DNA of 64,000 bases. It comes from Bolinopsis microptera (lineage: Eukaryota; Ctenophora; Tentaculata; Lobata; Bolinopsidae). Location of the stretch: contig NC_087079.1 of NCBI RefSeq assembly GCF_026151205.1, forward strand, positions 310,001-374,000, read 5' to 3'. The position numbers were made by a program, and so were the translations under genes. This document shows positions 36,564-48,122 of this stretch, piece by piece; position 1 is the first letter of the stretch; every line of letters starts with the position of its first letter. The notes under the pieces were generated by a model. It was not told the DNA's origin and made no database searches. It was given only the letters and a program-made list of their open reading frames with translations.

Positions 36564-37631
36564 GTAAGTTTTATCACATTTACATCAGTCTTCAGCCCAC
36601 CTGTCTTGGCTAATAGTGTACATGTGCAAGCTCGGGCTGGGCAATAGAATCTTTGTAATGATCCGTGATCTCAAGTACCTATTGAGTGAAGGAATTGAAG
36701 GTGTGGTCGGTGATAGACGTTATATTACTCTGTAGCAAAGTGATTTCTGACGTGCTATTTGCGTTCAGCTATACCCGGGTTATCAATTTTTTTCTGGTTT
36801 ATTCAAAGATTTTACCTTGAATTACTTCATACCAAAAATCATGACGTATTCGGTCACAAAGACTTAGTTAGGTAGATGCACTGCACTTAGGAAGCTAACT
36901 TCAAAGATTTTCTATTTCCTTTAGTTCAATATGAAAAGTTTCTTAGGTTACTTATATTTAATTGAATAATATCTCACAGATACTAATACGCGCCCAACTG
37001 TTTGACACAAGACCTGCAGTTGCAGCCGCTCAATATTTTACTAGTTAGAAAACGAAACTCGAAAGCCTTAGCTTTGATTTGGGAAATCTCCGCTTTCGAC
37101 GCCACCTTATTTGCCACATCTAATGAATCGCAAATTTATAAAAGTAAACCTAGCCGTCTATGTTCATAATTTCTCTTGGAGAATTTCTCTTTAGACTCTT
37201 AACTTGCGAACAAATTGAAGCAGCAAACTTTAGGCTAGAAACTTTATTGAATTGAAATAATCATTCCACGTAACAACGTCTTCTTCAGTTCTGTAATAAA
37301 ATTGTTAAACATGTGTAAAAATTAACGACGGAAAGAAATTTAAAATAACATTAAAACAAAAACAGAGAAATAAAATTTACGAAATATGACCCAAAAAATG
37401 TAATTGCAAAAAATGTCAAAACAACAAAAAATACGACAAGAAGAAATGTAAGCTAATACAACTAAATACTGTACTACACATGATACTAAACTAATTAGTA
37501 AACGTAAAACTGGTTGTTCAGAATTCACAGTTCATGTGTAAAAACTAATGATAAAATCAGCACTTAAGCAACGATAACTCGGTTGTCATGGTTACTATCC
37601 AAGATAGTCCTATCAATACAATATTTACTAG

Positions 37632-39833
37632 TTAAACATCGACTAAATATTTATACAAATAACTCAACTCAGAACGATCATTCATTTCAGGACTTAACCT
37701 CAATATATACATCGCTTCTACAATCTTTCTACGAACAGTTTTACTCTGTAAATCAAGTAACTTAAAAGATAAAACTGGGGTTCGGTTAGGATGTAGAGAT
37801 GCGTAGTGCTGTCCAACCCCATTCTCTGGATGTGCTCTAGGATTCCTAGCAGCCTGTCTGTGCTCCATCAGACGAGCATGGAGGCTTCTCTCAGTTTCCC
37901 CACAGTATCTCTTACCACATAACTCGCAAGTAACTAAGTAAATAGCTCCTTTTGTTGAGCATGTTGTTCCTGTGAGTCTAGGGCAGATCTCACAATTGTT
38001 AGGGTTACCAAGGTCACAAGTCTTCTTATCCAGTGGACGAGAGCGGCAGAAGATGTCCTGTAACTTCTTACCAGGTGTAAAAATAACTCTGATGGGGAGT
38101 TTGTTAGATTTGTTGTAGTTGCGAATCTTATTACAAACTGTTCCAGAGATGAATGGTAAGGTGAGTGGGACAGAGTCAGGTGTGGTTTGACGTCTTCTCC
38201 TAGTCCTCCTGTTCCTTGCGTTATGACTCAGAGGTTGGTGTCTATTTTTCTTTAAGAGATCATCGATGATCTTAACTGAATGATCGAGTTCCTGGGGTCC
38301 TGAGGAAGCAATGGTGGCATTACGGTAGAAGTTCTTCTTACACTCCTCCTTCACTGAGTCCGGGTGGTGTGACTTCTGGTGTAATGTTATCCCCTTGTTC
38401 TGGGTTTTCCTGTAGAATCTGTGGTGCACTTTTCCTTCCTCATCGATCCGGATTTCCGTACTCAGGAACGGGACAAAATCCGCAGGGGTAGACGGGAACT
38501 CGATCTCCCACTTGATTCTGTTATCGGGATCCTGGTCGGCTATGCGTTGTAACATATCCAGTGCTTCTTCTCTGGATTTGGCTAAGGAACCAGCATCATC
38601 TACATACCGTTTGTATAAGAACCGAACAGGGTTACTGATGTAATAACTGTCTAAATATATACTATTACGCTCGAATTTCCACATTCTAATAATCGCTACA
38701 GGAGGGGATGGTCTACAACCCATGAATAAACCTAAAAGTTGTTTATAAAGTCTCCCATTAAATGTAAAATAAGAATTCGTCAAAACTACTGTAAAGATAC
38801 CTCTAATTTCTGATAAACTTAAACAATACGTACTTAACTTACTCCAATGTTCTTCTGCAAATTCAATAACTGTCTCAATACACTCATTGATATTCAAATT
38901 CGTATACAAAGCTGATACATCCGCTGTAAAGAACTGTAAACCTTTAAGTTCACTCTCTGGTAACCTACAGAGGATGTCCAGGTGGCTGTAGATATCGTAC
39001 ATATGAGTAGGTACTTCTCTCAACAAAGGACTGATAATGTCGGTAACTAACCAAGCCAACTTCTCTGTAGGTGAGCCACAACACGATACGATTGGTCTAA
39101 CTTTCATATCCTCCAAGTTGATACGAGAGTAGTCAGTATCAGGTGGGAACTTGTGTGTCTTCACCAGGGTGTACATAGTAGGTAATGTAGAGTACGAGCT
39201 AATAAATATTAATAAATCCTCAATACGTGAGTCTAATTCCATATGGTTACTGCAAATAGTCCGCCACAACCTATTACACTCTGATTCAATATCTGCACAT
39301 TTCTTGTTAATTTGATTCTGATACGTTATAGGAGTAGGTCGTTGAACAGGTCTGCGTACTCCGTAACTCGAACGGGTGGGCTCTACCCATTCGTAGACTC
39401 CAGAAGTGCTCTTGTTCAGGTGTTCGATCGTTAGCGTCCGGTACGTATCAACACTAGTCACGACAAACTCGCCACACTTATCAGACTTCGAGATGTGAAT
39501 GTTCGGTCTTTCCTTGAGAGTACGTAGTCCAGTTCGCTGATTAAAAGTGAGGTTTGATGGTGGCTGGATATCTGGTGCTCTCAGGATGCTCATCATAAAC
39601 CGGTTGAACAATTTCAAGTCCATCTCGAGTTGTGGATCTTCGTTCGGTGGTGCAGGGATGTAGGGTCGTTGAAACGGGCATTTCTTCTTGCGTGCTTGCC
39701 TGTACAAAGAATCTAACTGTCCTGGGTTCAGAGCTTCGTTAGGTTCGTTGGATTCGTTGTTACGTTTCCATCTGCACTTATACGCACATTCAGTCAAGTT
39801 CACTTCAACCTCTTTTATCAACGATTCATCCAC
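37632..39833 (-). CDS. Penelope-like RT with GIY-YIG endonuclease, 5'-truncated
   Basis: This is the polyprotein of the main Penelope-like copy, 733 codons from the first NTG. The frame stays open to the junction at about 39846 with no ATG, so the natural start is lost. The RT part carries TADVSALYTNL (catalytic D305), the TLVKTHKF and RPIVSCCGSPTEK blocks typical of the group, and the catalytic YVDD at 410-413. A basic linker (NRRTRRRRQ, about 541-549) and CDLGNPNNCEIC lead to a GIY-YIG nuclease from about 629 (AIYLVTCELCGKRYCGETER, then R and H in LHARLMEHR). No internal stop is present. RT and nuclease together would nick a target and prime copying there. Confidence 0.92.
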   Translation of the reverse strand: MDESLIKEVEVNLTECAYKCRWKRNNESNEPNEALNPGQLDSLYRQARKKKCPFQRPYIPAPPNEDPQLEMDLKLFNRFMMSILRAPDIQPPSNLTFNQRTGLRTLKERPNIHISKSDKCGEFVVTSVDTYRTLTIEHLNKSTSGVYEWVEPTRSSYGVRRPVQRPTPITYQNQINKKCADIESECNRLWRTICSNHMELDSRIEDLLIFISSYSTLPTMYTLVKTHKFPPDTDYSRINLEDMKVRPIVSCCGSPTEKLAWLVTDIISPLLREVPTHMYDIYSHLDILCRLPESELKGLQFFTADVSALYTNLNINECIETVIEFAEEHWSKLSTYCLSLSEIRGIFTVVLTNSYFTFNGRLYKQLLGLFMGCRPSPPVAIIRMWKFERNSIYLDSYYISNPVRFLYKRYVDDAGSLAKSREEALDMLQRIADQDPDNRIKWEIEFPSTPADFVPFLSTEIRIDEEGKVHHRFYRKTQNKGITLHQKSHHPDSVKEECKKNFYRNATIASSGPQELDHSVKIIDDLLKKNRHQPLSHNARNRRTRRRRQTTPDSVPLTLPFISGTVCNKIRNYNKSNKLPIRVIFTPGKKLQDIFCRSRPLDKKTCDLGNPNNCEICPRLTGTTCSTKGAIYLVTCELCGKRYCGETERSLHARLMEHRQAARNPRAHPENGVGQHYASLHPNRTPVLSFKLLDLQSKTVRRKIVEAMYILRLSPEMNDRSELSYLYKYLVDV

Positions 39834-39850
39834 TTTCCGAGGTAATGCGA

Positions 39851-40554
39851 ATTGCTTCCTCAGGACCCCAGGAATTGCTTCCTCAGGACCCCAGGAACTC
39901 GATCATTCAGTTAAGATCATCGATGATCTCTTAAAGAAAAATAGACACCAACCTCTGAGTCATAACGCAAGGAACAGGAGGACTAGGAGAAGACGTCAAA
40001 CCACACCTGACTCTGTCCCACTCACCTTACCATTCATCTCTGGAACAGTTTGTAATAAGATTCGCAACTACATCAAATCTAACAAACTCCCCATCAGAGT
40101 TATTTTTACACCTGGTAAGAAGTTACAGGACATCTTCTGCCGCTCTCGTCCACTGGATAAGAAGACTTGTGACCTTGGTAACCCTAACAATTGTGAGATC
40201 TGCCCTAGACTCACAGGAACAACATGCTCAACAAAAGGAGCTATTTACTTAGTTATTTGCAAGTTATGTGGTAAGAGATACTGTGGGGAAACTGAGAGAA
40301 GCCTCCATGCTCGTCTGATGGAGCACAGACAGGCTGCTAGGAATCCTAGAGCACATCCAGAGAATGGGGTTGGACAGCACTACGCATCTCTACATCCTAA
40401 CCGAACCCCAGTTTTATCTTTTAAATTACTTGATTTACAGAGTAAAACTGTTCGTAGAAAGATTGTAGAAGCGATGTATATATTGAGGTTAAGTCCTGAA
40501 ATGAATGATCGTTCTGAGTTGAGTTATTTGTATAAATATTTAGTCGATGTTTAA
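39851..40554 (+). pseudogene. Inverted partial Penelope-like copy: GIY-YIG domain only
   Basis: It starts at the junction with two head-to-tail copies of a 23-bp sequence (39851-39873, 39874-39896) and then follows the main copy from ASSGPQELDHS through the GIY-YIG nuclease to the same stop. Differences from the main copy are few (for example NYIKSN against NYNKSN, ICKLCG against TCELCG). The RT is absent. Codons upstream of 39851 in the same frame are antisense of the main copy and not real protein. Confidence 0.88.
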
Positions 40555-41907
40555 CTAGTAAATATTGTATTGATAGGACTATCTTGGATAGTAACCATGA
40601 CAACCGAGTTATCGTTGCTTAAGTGCTGATTTTATCATTAGTTTTTACACATGAACTGTGAATTCTGAACAACCAGTTTTACGTTTACTAATTAGTTTAG
40701 TATCATGTGTAGTACAGTATTTAGTTGTATTAGCTTACATTTCTTCTTGTCGTATTTTTTGTTGTTTTGACATTTTTTGCAATTACATTTTTTGGGTCAT
40801 ATTTCGTAAATTTTATTTCTCTGTTTTTGTTTTAATGTTATTTTAAATTTCTTTCCGTCGTTAATTTTTACACATGTTTAACAATTTTATTACAGAACTG
40901 AAGAAGACGTTGTTACGTGGAATGATTATTTCAATTCAATAAAGTTTCTAGCCTAAAGTTTGCTGCTTCAATTTGTTCGCAAGTTAAGAGTCTAAAGAGA
41001 AATTCTCCAAGAGAAATTAAGTTCAAATGCGACTCATAAATATAGCCCCCTTGAACTATGTCTATGTTCATGTTTCTGATTCTTATCATACCAAATTAGG
41101 AGATGAGTTTGAGGCGACATTACGACAGTATACACTTATCGTATAACCATGATTAGAGACCGCGGCGGTTTAGTTAAGTCGTAAGAATCCGCAAATCTTA
41201 TATCTTATCAGATCGACATAAAGTCACTGGTTTAAGGAATATGATTGCTGTTTTACGTGGTATTTTACTGCCCCGACGTTATATTTCGATCACAAGAGGT
41301 CCAGGGCCGGGGTAAATAGTGGTAAAAATATCGAACCCAAGAGTGGCCCAACGCACAGAAGCTCCACAGAATATAGAAACTGTGTTCAAGAGTAAACTTG
41401 CCCTTAATAACTCTTGGGATAACCATTTCCTGTCATCCCAATATTCATCTACAATTTTTATCGATACTAACTACTAAGTCCTAACTAGATTTTAACTTTT
41501 TAATTTCATATATAAATATTGGTGCAATGTGTTCATTTAGGCAGAACTTGTACGTATTACATAACTACATAACTTCTAGACCAAATATTTCATTACCAAA
41601 AGCCGTTGAGCATAAATTAAAGATGCGACACGGACATCTTTAATCTTTAATACAGAACTGAAAATAATTATCATGATTAGATTTTATGATTGAGAAGCTG
41701 TACCGTAAATTGCTCGCAGAAATAGTCCATCTTTCCGAGTCCGAACCGGCGAACCTGGCAAGTGTTCCTGCGTATTATAACTACAAGTACTTACATTTCT
41801 TATGCAATCACTTACCAGCCACCTAGGTTCCAGACTCCAGACTCTCATATCTGGTCTGTTGAAACTATATAAGACACCGATCAGTCACTAATCAGTCACT
41901 ATTTCAG

Positions 41908-42087
41908 TGCATTTCGGGGACGACATCTCAATTGCCAAGTCACAGTTGTACAGCATCATCACCAAGGCGAGGAACTGCGCTCACCCTCAAACAAAGCTCA
42001 TCACCATGCTGGTTAAGAACCTGATCCCAGATTACGAGGGGAAGAGTTACACTCGCCTGGATCCTAGTCACACCAACATCCTGCGGA
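41908..42087 (+). CDS. Coding exon of the large + strand gene, conserved-looking helical segment
   Basis: Acceptor cactatttcag and donor gtaagt bracket 180 bases encoding HFGDDISIAKSQLYSIITKA, RNCAHPQTKLITMLVKNLIP and SYTRLDPSHTNILR. This is the most conserved-looking part of the protein. The pattern (a leucine-rich helix, a short loop, then a LDP-like turn and another helix) is loosely like a BEN domain, but I cannot confirm it. Phases fit on both sides. Confidence 0.75.
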
Positions 42088-42414
42088 GTAAGTTGCTTGC
42101 GGAGTGAGCTGTTCAATCAATGAATGCACAAAGTAATCTGCTAGATCATGCTCCTTGAATAATTATTCCTTTTTCATACTGTAGCAAATTCGCCAAAATT
42201 GAAGTGATCTTTCATGTACAACGAAACGGAAAGTTTCTAATGATTGAAATCGCAATTGCGTTCTCGGCGTATTAGATTGGGACTAGATTATAAAAACGCG
42301 ATTAGCGGAAGAGAAGATAGGACTCTTTTTACAGCTCAACTGTACTTTTTTATTCACAATCCTCGATGTAAATATGTATCATGGATTATTTTACTAATTC
42401 AGATAACTGTTCAG

Positions 42415-42524
42415 GTTTATATTTCACTGTATTCCCGGTGGATGTTGATGACAATGTTGTAGATGATGATATGCGGGAGCGAATTAAGACACGTATTGAG
42501 GAGGAGATATGGCAGAAGCTCAAG
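42415..42524 (+). CDS. Coding exon of the large + strand gene, acidic then helical
   Basis: After acceptor ctgttcag the exon completes a Ser codon and encodes LYFTVFPVDVDDNVVDDDMR and then ERIKTRIEEEIWQKLK, ending in phase 0 at donor gtgcgt. The charged helix after the acidic patch would complete the globular segment started in the previous exon. Confidence 0.75.
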
Positions 42525-42740
42525 GTGCGTCAATTTGCCGCTCTTTAATATCAGTCTGATGCAAGTTTAAAGTCGCTCAATGCCATGCCAGTTTAATGTG
42601 CTTTTAACACCTTTTATGCATATACAGTTCAATATTCAGCTGATATATATATATATAGTTTAATTGCTCAGTTTCAAGCTAGATAAGTATATAATATTCT
42701 TAGTTAAATTACTCAACTTCCATCCACCATATTAACCCAG

Positions 42741-42901
42741 GTAACAATAACGGATTGTTGTCGTAAAGCAAAGCCGAAGCCAGCAGTGCCAGCAAGTACC
42801 ACCTACTACCCCACCCACGTACCTCTCCCCACCATCTCCGCCTCCGGGAGCCGGAGTCTTTCTCCCAACCTCACTCAGGCTATAAACTCTCACATCTTCA
42901 G
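42741..42901 (+). CDS. Coding exon of the large + strand gene, Ser/Pro/Thr-rich
   Basis: Acceptor ttaacccag, donor gtaatt. It encodes VTITDCCRKAKPKPAVPAST, then TYYPTHVPLPTISASGSRSL and SPNLTQAINSHIF. The start has a small basic cluster that could serve nuclear import. The rest looks disordered. Confidence 0.72.
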
Positions 42902-43160
42902 GTAATTATATCCTGGTTATAATGTCTTCATGTAGACTTTGCTCTTGTTGCGTTTTACCTGCACAAGTGCACATATTTAACACTTTAACAGAGATGTCAG
43001 GGTTAAGTTAAGAACAAAGTTAAAGTTTTAGACGTGAGTCTTCAGGACCTCTCCCAAGTCCTAACATACTAACTTACCTCGTGACCTCCCGTCCTGTCGA
43101 GACTGCTTGACATGACTCTAATAATACCAACAATTTAACTAACAGATGGTATCATTTCAG

Positions 43161-43266
43161 CACACTGTCTCACCAGTCGTTCAATGCTGCCACAACCCTC
43201 GCCATGTCCAACCCCTCTGCTCTATCCATGGTTAACACCATCAAAACAGAGGGCAACCACCATTAG
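43161..43266 (+). CDS. Last coding exon of the large + strand gene
   Basis: Acceptor atcatttcag. The exon completes a Ser codon, encodes TLSHQSFNAATTLAMSNPSA and ends VNTIKTEGNHH with TAG at 43264-43266. IKTE fits the sumoylation consensus (hydrophobic-K-x-E), which together with the Ser/Pro-rich exons suggests a nuclear regulator. A polyadenylation-type aataaa lies at 43507-43512. The function is unknown to me. Confidence 0.7.
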
Positions 43267-43398
43267 CACGTGTCTCACCTGATGTCCTTATTTGGTCATC
43301 CTCAGTGCGGTGTTGAACACAGAGTTGTACAACCCTGCTGCTGATTTTCTCAACTCACCGCTCCCCGATACAATCACGTGACCTTTGTTTCCCCCGCA

Positions 43399-43737
43399 TG
43401 ACGTCATTACAGACATGAACTTATCTTGATGACGTCATCATGACACGTGACGTCATTAATATGATGTTGTTTTGCCCGTCAAATAACCCGAAGGAATGAA
43501 CGCAGGAATAAAAAGTAAACGGACTGGTGCCGGTTAGTTGCTGGTTCATTGCTGTGTTGTAGGGGAGATCAGACTTGAAAATCACTGCTGGGACAGCTGT
43601 CCCCAGTATCCGATAGGTGGGTTGGTTTTGGGTTTATCCGTAGGTCTAGATTTGGAAAATTAAACTCGGCTGATCGGCAGATGGGAACCAATCATCGATT
43701 TTTTAATCGTGTGACGTCATTTCTCCGCGTGACGTCA
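43399..43737. promoter_or_regulatory. Cluster of five TGACGTCA palindromes in the 3' UTR or just downstream
   Basis: Perfect TGACGTCA octamers (CRE/ATF-type sites) occur at 43399, 43430, 43448, 43712 and 43730, with cacgtga E-box-like sites between them. They lie just after the stop codon of the large gene. Three more sit at the same relative place behind BTF3. Whether they bind CREB/ATF factors or are RNA-level or repeat features cannot be told from sequence. Confidence 0.55.
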
Positions 43738-43883
43738 TCAAATCTATTTTTCGTATGTATGGTTACCTACTGATTTTCAGATTATACACATCTTATTTTC
43801 GATCAGCCGGTGTGAATGAAGTCTCAGTGTGTATTATATGTGGCATAATTCTCATAAATTATGCAGATGATGGAGAGTATCAC

Positions 43884-43960
43884 AATTAGTAATTCTCAGC
43901 CAATTACTTAATTAGTAATTCTCAGCCAATTACTTAATTAGTAATTCTCAGCCAATTACT
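43884..43960. repeat. Three head-to-tail copies of a 26-bp unit
   Basis: The unit aattagtaattctcagccaattactt is repeated three times with almost no change. Confidence 0.9.
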
Positions 43961-46900
43961 CGATTACTCTTTTCTTATAATTCGGTGTCTCTCTAAATAT
44001 ACGTGTGCTCTATTGTTAATTATGTTTTTACTATTTTGATAGTGCTTAAAACTAGTTTATACTCGACACTAAACTCTGCTAAACCTTAATGTTAAGTGTT
44101 TCTGATGTAAAAGGGGGCTGCGCTAAGAATTATCCTTTACGAGGTGCAATTAATCTACTAATTACGTAACTATAGATTAGGTTAGGTTTGTTTTGGACTA
44201 AAATAATTAAAATATATTTTCTAAAATATCTTAAATAATTTTTTTTCTTGTTTCTAGGTAACTGTTAAAATGAAGACAGTGTTTTAGTTTGTAAAAATTA
44301 TACGATCCTGTTTTCAAACGCTTGCTCGAGAAGCGGGATTCTTGTTAATAAGATTAATGATTGTATTTCAATAAATTCTTGGTAATATAATATATTTTGA
44401 AAAATTGTGTTTAAGTAAAATTGTCAGAATTTGAGCGTTGTGAATTGTCAGAATTATAAATTATTTATTGTTTAATTTATGTGTATCTCGCAAAATTATT
44501 GATTGTATTATAGATTTCGATGGAGTATATATAATCCGATATTGCTATTATATTTTTGATAGACTTTAAAATAACCAATTTATTAGGTGGGAAGGCGTAT
44601 ACAGTCCCTTCAAAGCATTTCAAATTTTCCTACTCAACATTGTTTGATAGGAAAAATAAACCGAACAACGCGATATTTTCCGTGCAACAAAAATGTACTA
44701 AATTTTGTCAGGGACTGTAAAATCCTACTTCAGTTATCTCAAACTGCAAATATATTTGCAAAACAAAATCTAGCCGAATGATCTCTCTTTTTATCATATT
44801 ATAATGTATATTGTATGATTTTATAGGCATCTTTAAAATTGTTAATTCTCTCATTTTTACAGCAGTTCTTACTTAACTAAAACGCATGCTTCTTTTTAGC
44901 TACTAAAATTTGCTAAGATTTTTATGGGTTATAAATTCAGCTTATGTATAATATTGTGCGTGTCTCGAATTTTAGTTATTTTTCGTATTGAATAAAACGA
45001 TTTACTAAACATCCTTTACCTTCATGTATACTTATTACTTATTAAAACCTATCGTTACTTTATATCAATTGTGATCAAGTTTATTCTTAAGCGTAAACCT
45101 AATACGATATAGTAGAACTTAAGCACTAAAGTGATTTAGTCTATTCTGTAAAATGTGGACTCTATTGAAAGATCTCGTGTGAATTGTAGTACTATATGTT
45201 TTAAATTGGAAGTTGATATTATCATTGTAGTCTCATATTTTCGAATCAGGCTATTTGTTCTCAGTTTTTTATTGAGGAACCCCATCTTTCACATTTGCTG
45301 GTTGTTTAATAACAGAAGAAGGGATCTCCAGATGTGTGCGGATATAATTAATGTGTTAAGTGGTATAATATTATAATTATGTATGATATGCACACTTTGT
45401 TGTGGCTGTCAGCGGAATTGCAAAAATTTACGGTGTTTATTAGAATTTTTCATTTGCACAATCACGCCTGGTGAAGACACTGTCACGGCCTGATGAAGCC
45501 ACTGTCACACTCATTAACGGTGTCATACTGGTCATGTTGTCACGGTAATGCTACGCTTTAAGTAGCCTTATCTTTTACTTGTTTATTCGAGATAATGATA
45601 TAATCTGTTAAATCCGGAGGAAAAGTCATGATGAACACACTGATCTATTACTTAATAAAAGTAAGGGAACTAGGTGCGATTTAGCACCCTCAATATGGTC
45701 TTATTGCACTGATGACCGTTCTATAAGATACAAGGAAGAATGAACGCCCCATGATTACATTTACAGTTTATGAGCGGGCCCTTTGTGCGTTATGTAAATA
45801 TGGTGAGGAACAGTTTCAAGTCCGACCACTTATTTAAATCAGACAGGGGCGTGTGAAGATATTCTGCTGTGTAGAAAGTCGAAACGTGCGCTACAGAATA
45901 TAAATTGAAATATCGAACGTGAAAGTGAAACTGCAAGAAATTGTGTTATGGTTGCCAAAAGCTGGAGAATTTCGTCGCATAGATCGCTTTAAATCAAATA
46001 AGCCGTAGTTCAGGTGTTTTCCTGGAAACCAGTGTCCAGTACTATCACAGAACTAGAAATAGGTGAAAGGTGAGAGGTGACCTTCCTCCGTGAGATGTGT
46101 GTGTGAGAGAGTGGTGATGCAGTCACTGCACGTGCAGAATTCAGCAGAATATAATTGTAACCCATTTTTATGTCCTTACTCTGGGTAAGGAGTGTGTTGT
46201 ACGTGTCGGTACAGTGGAATAACAGAAACAGCACCCACAAGCCAGTACCCACTCCAGTGAACTAGTGTGATAATTTCCGGTGGTAAGTTGAGAGTTGCAG
46301 AATTTATATCACTCAAACTTGGATAACTGTGAGATAAAATTACTTAAAAAGGGCCTTCCTTCGACCTACAACATTAAAAACATCGGTACTCCTAGATCAT
46401 GAATGTTTTTCCTCCCGACGTTTACACTATTTTCCTGTTAATGATCGCAAAATAGTTATGTTCCCTTTAGCGATCCTGTGTGTTAAATATTACATGTCTT
46501 ACTAAACCACATACCTAAAATAGTTGTACAGAACAGCCGGCCGGTCATCAAAAATTGCTCAAAAAGAAGAAGTTCTAAAATTAATTTAAGATTCATTTCT
46601 TACTACGATTATTCTATTTTTTGTTACCTAAAAAACACTTAAAAAAAGAGCAATTTTTGGGGGATCGGTGCTAAATACAGTTGCTATCTTGAAGTTTTTA
46701 AAAGTTTAGTGTAAATTACTAAAATACCTTTATACATTTTGTTTCTTCCTAAAACCCGTCTTAGAGTACTACCTTTGTGATTACAGTCCAATATAAGAAG
46801 CATATATTATGTACTGGTGTGTTCTTGTAGAGCTCCCAACTCTCAACGGCTCAATTTATCATCTGAGGTTTTCCTTCCCCGTGTGCAATTTTTCACTCTT

Positions 46901-48122
46901 ATAAAGATCGATTTAGAGAAGAAAACCTAGGATGGAGATTTGGCCGTAAAACTGTGCCTCCGTTTAGAATTTCTTGATTCTATAAAATTCAAATCATTAT
47001 CATTCCTTGGTCTCTATAACCAATAAGCATACTTTTTTACTCCAAAAAAGTAAAACAAAGATAAACGAAGGCTCTGTTTAAATGTTTTGTTATCAATCAA
47101 GATGCTATTTTTCAAAATGGAAGAGTATTGTGATGAAGCAAGGATGGCGGTTGCTATTATATTTGAAAATGTAAAATCCCGTGTCTTTTGTAAAATATTT
47201 CAAATATTATGATGATCTTCCTTTTCTCAGCTGAAAAAATTCTTGGGAAACTTCACGAATTATATGTGATGATTTGGCAAAAATGTATAATCCACAAATT
47301 ATCCTAAAATTGCAGAAATTGTAATTTTAGTTGTAGCAACTCCCATTAGACACGGGCATCGTAAAATTATATTTAAATTTCTAAATCTTTTAGTTTTAAT
47401 CGTGGGTAGAATGCAAGGGTTACCAATTCTTTTATTTAATGAGAGCTTAAAAGAAGAAAGCCAGAGGCTGTTACAAATGTTGTCTCCCTCGATATCATCG
47501 TGTAATGACACTGGCCAATATTCGTCATTCTGAATGGTGATCGTGTTTTTAGGTCTAATATTTATCTGATTAAGATTTATGTTTTTGGACCTAGTAATTC
47601 AGTCTCTCGGCTTTCTGGATATATTGAAGAAAAAATGTTTAATTTCTGTTTATCAATTGTAAAAACAGCTTCGCTGTGTTAGGATGAGTTTCACTGCTTT
47701 CATACCTTTTTGATCCACCAGACAAACAAAAACTCTCACTCTCCACTAGTCAGTGTGCTTTTTGATCCTCAATTTATTCAGAAATCCCTTTTTCCCGGCA
47801 CGCTTTGTAGGTCCATCTGTATTAAATCTCTTTGAAATGAGAGTTTGATAGCTGCACACCACTCCTTGTGTCTCTGGTACCTCGCATTATCTTGCGAGGA
47901 CGGGGCTATTGTTATATTTCCATTCTCCGACCTATGATATCACACTGTTCCCCACTGACACCATTGTTGTGTCCGTGACCAGTACATCTGGACTCACTCA
48001 CTAACCCCTCGCCGTCCTGGACACACAAACACCGCTATTGTCCCTCTGTTCAGTAATTCCACGCTGGGGGAGGCGACCCTTTCATTGGACAATCAGCCGG
48101 CTACATTTCCAAATCTCATATA
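43961..48122. other. AT-rich intergenic DNA between the large gene and BTF3
   Basis: No exon, RNA gene or element was recognised in about 4 kb. Short ORFs on both strands have no splice context and no domain. Confidence 0.45.

Larger units (their letters stand above)
37168..41059 (-). mobile_element. Penelope-like element, head-to-head with a truncated inverted copy, 12-bp target duplication
   Basis: A 5'-truncated main copy (minus strand, about 39846 to 37168) is joined at its 5' end to a second, shorter copy in the opposite orientation (39851 to 41018). The result is two inverted arms of about 1.15 kb. The outer boundary is marked by identical 12-mers gtctatgttcat at 37156-37167 and 41060-41071. 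A 41-bp tail (41019-41059) lies only on the right. Penelope elements are known for partial tandem or inverted copies and variable target duplications. It sits in an intron of the large + strand gene. Confidence 0.9.

Noticed and set aside
37340-37528. Short frames repeated at both Penelope arms (60-62 codons at 37340, 37583, 40421 and 40658)
   Set aside because: They lie in the 3' untranslated part or antisense to the GIY-YIG region of the element and appear twice only because the arms are inverted copies.
39688-39850. N-terminal 54 codons of the plus-strand frame before the GIY-YIG copy
   Set aside because: They are antisense to the main Penelope-like ORF; the fused frame is accidental.
41019-41059. 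Possible hammerhead ribozyme in the right tail of the Penelope-like element
   Set aside because: The complement has atgagtc, as in hammerhead cores of Penelope elements, but the required preceding ctg and the gaaa motif are not in place.
43884-43960. CRISPR-like direct repeats
   Set aside because: The 26-bp units are contiguous with no spacers and the genome is eukaryotic.
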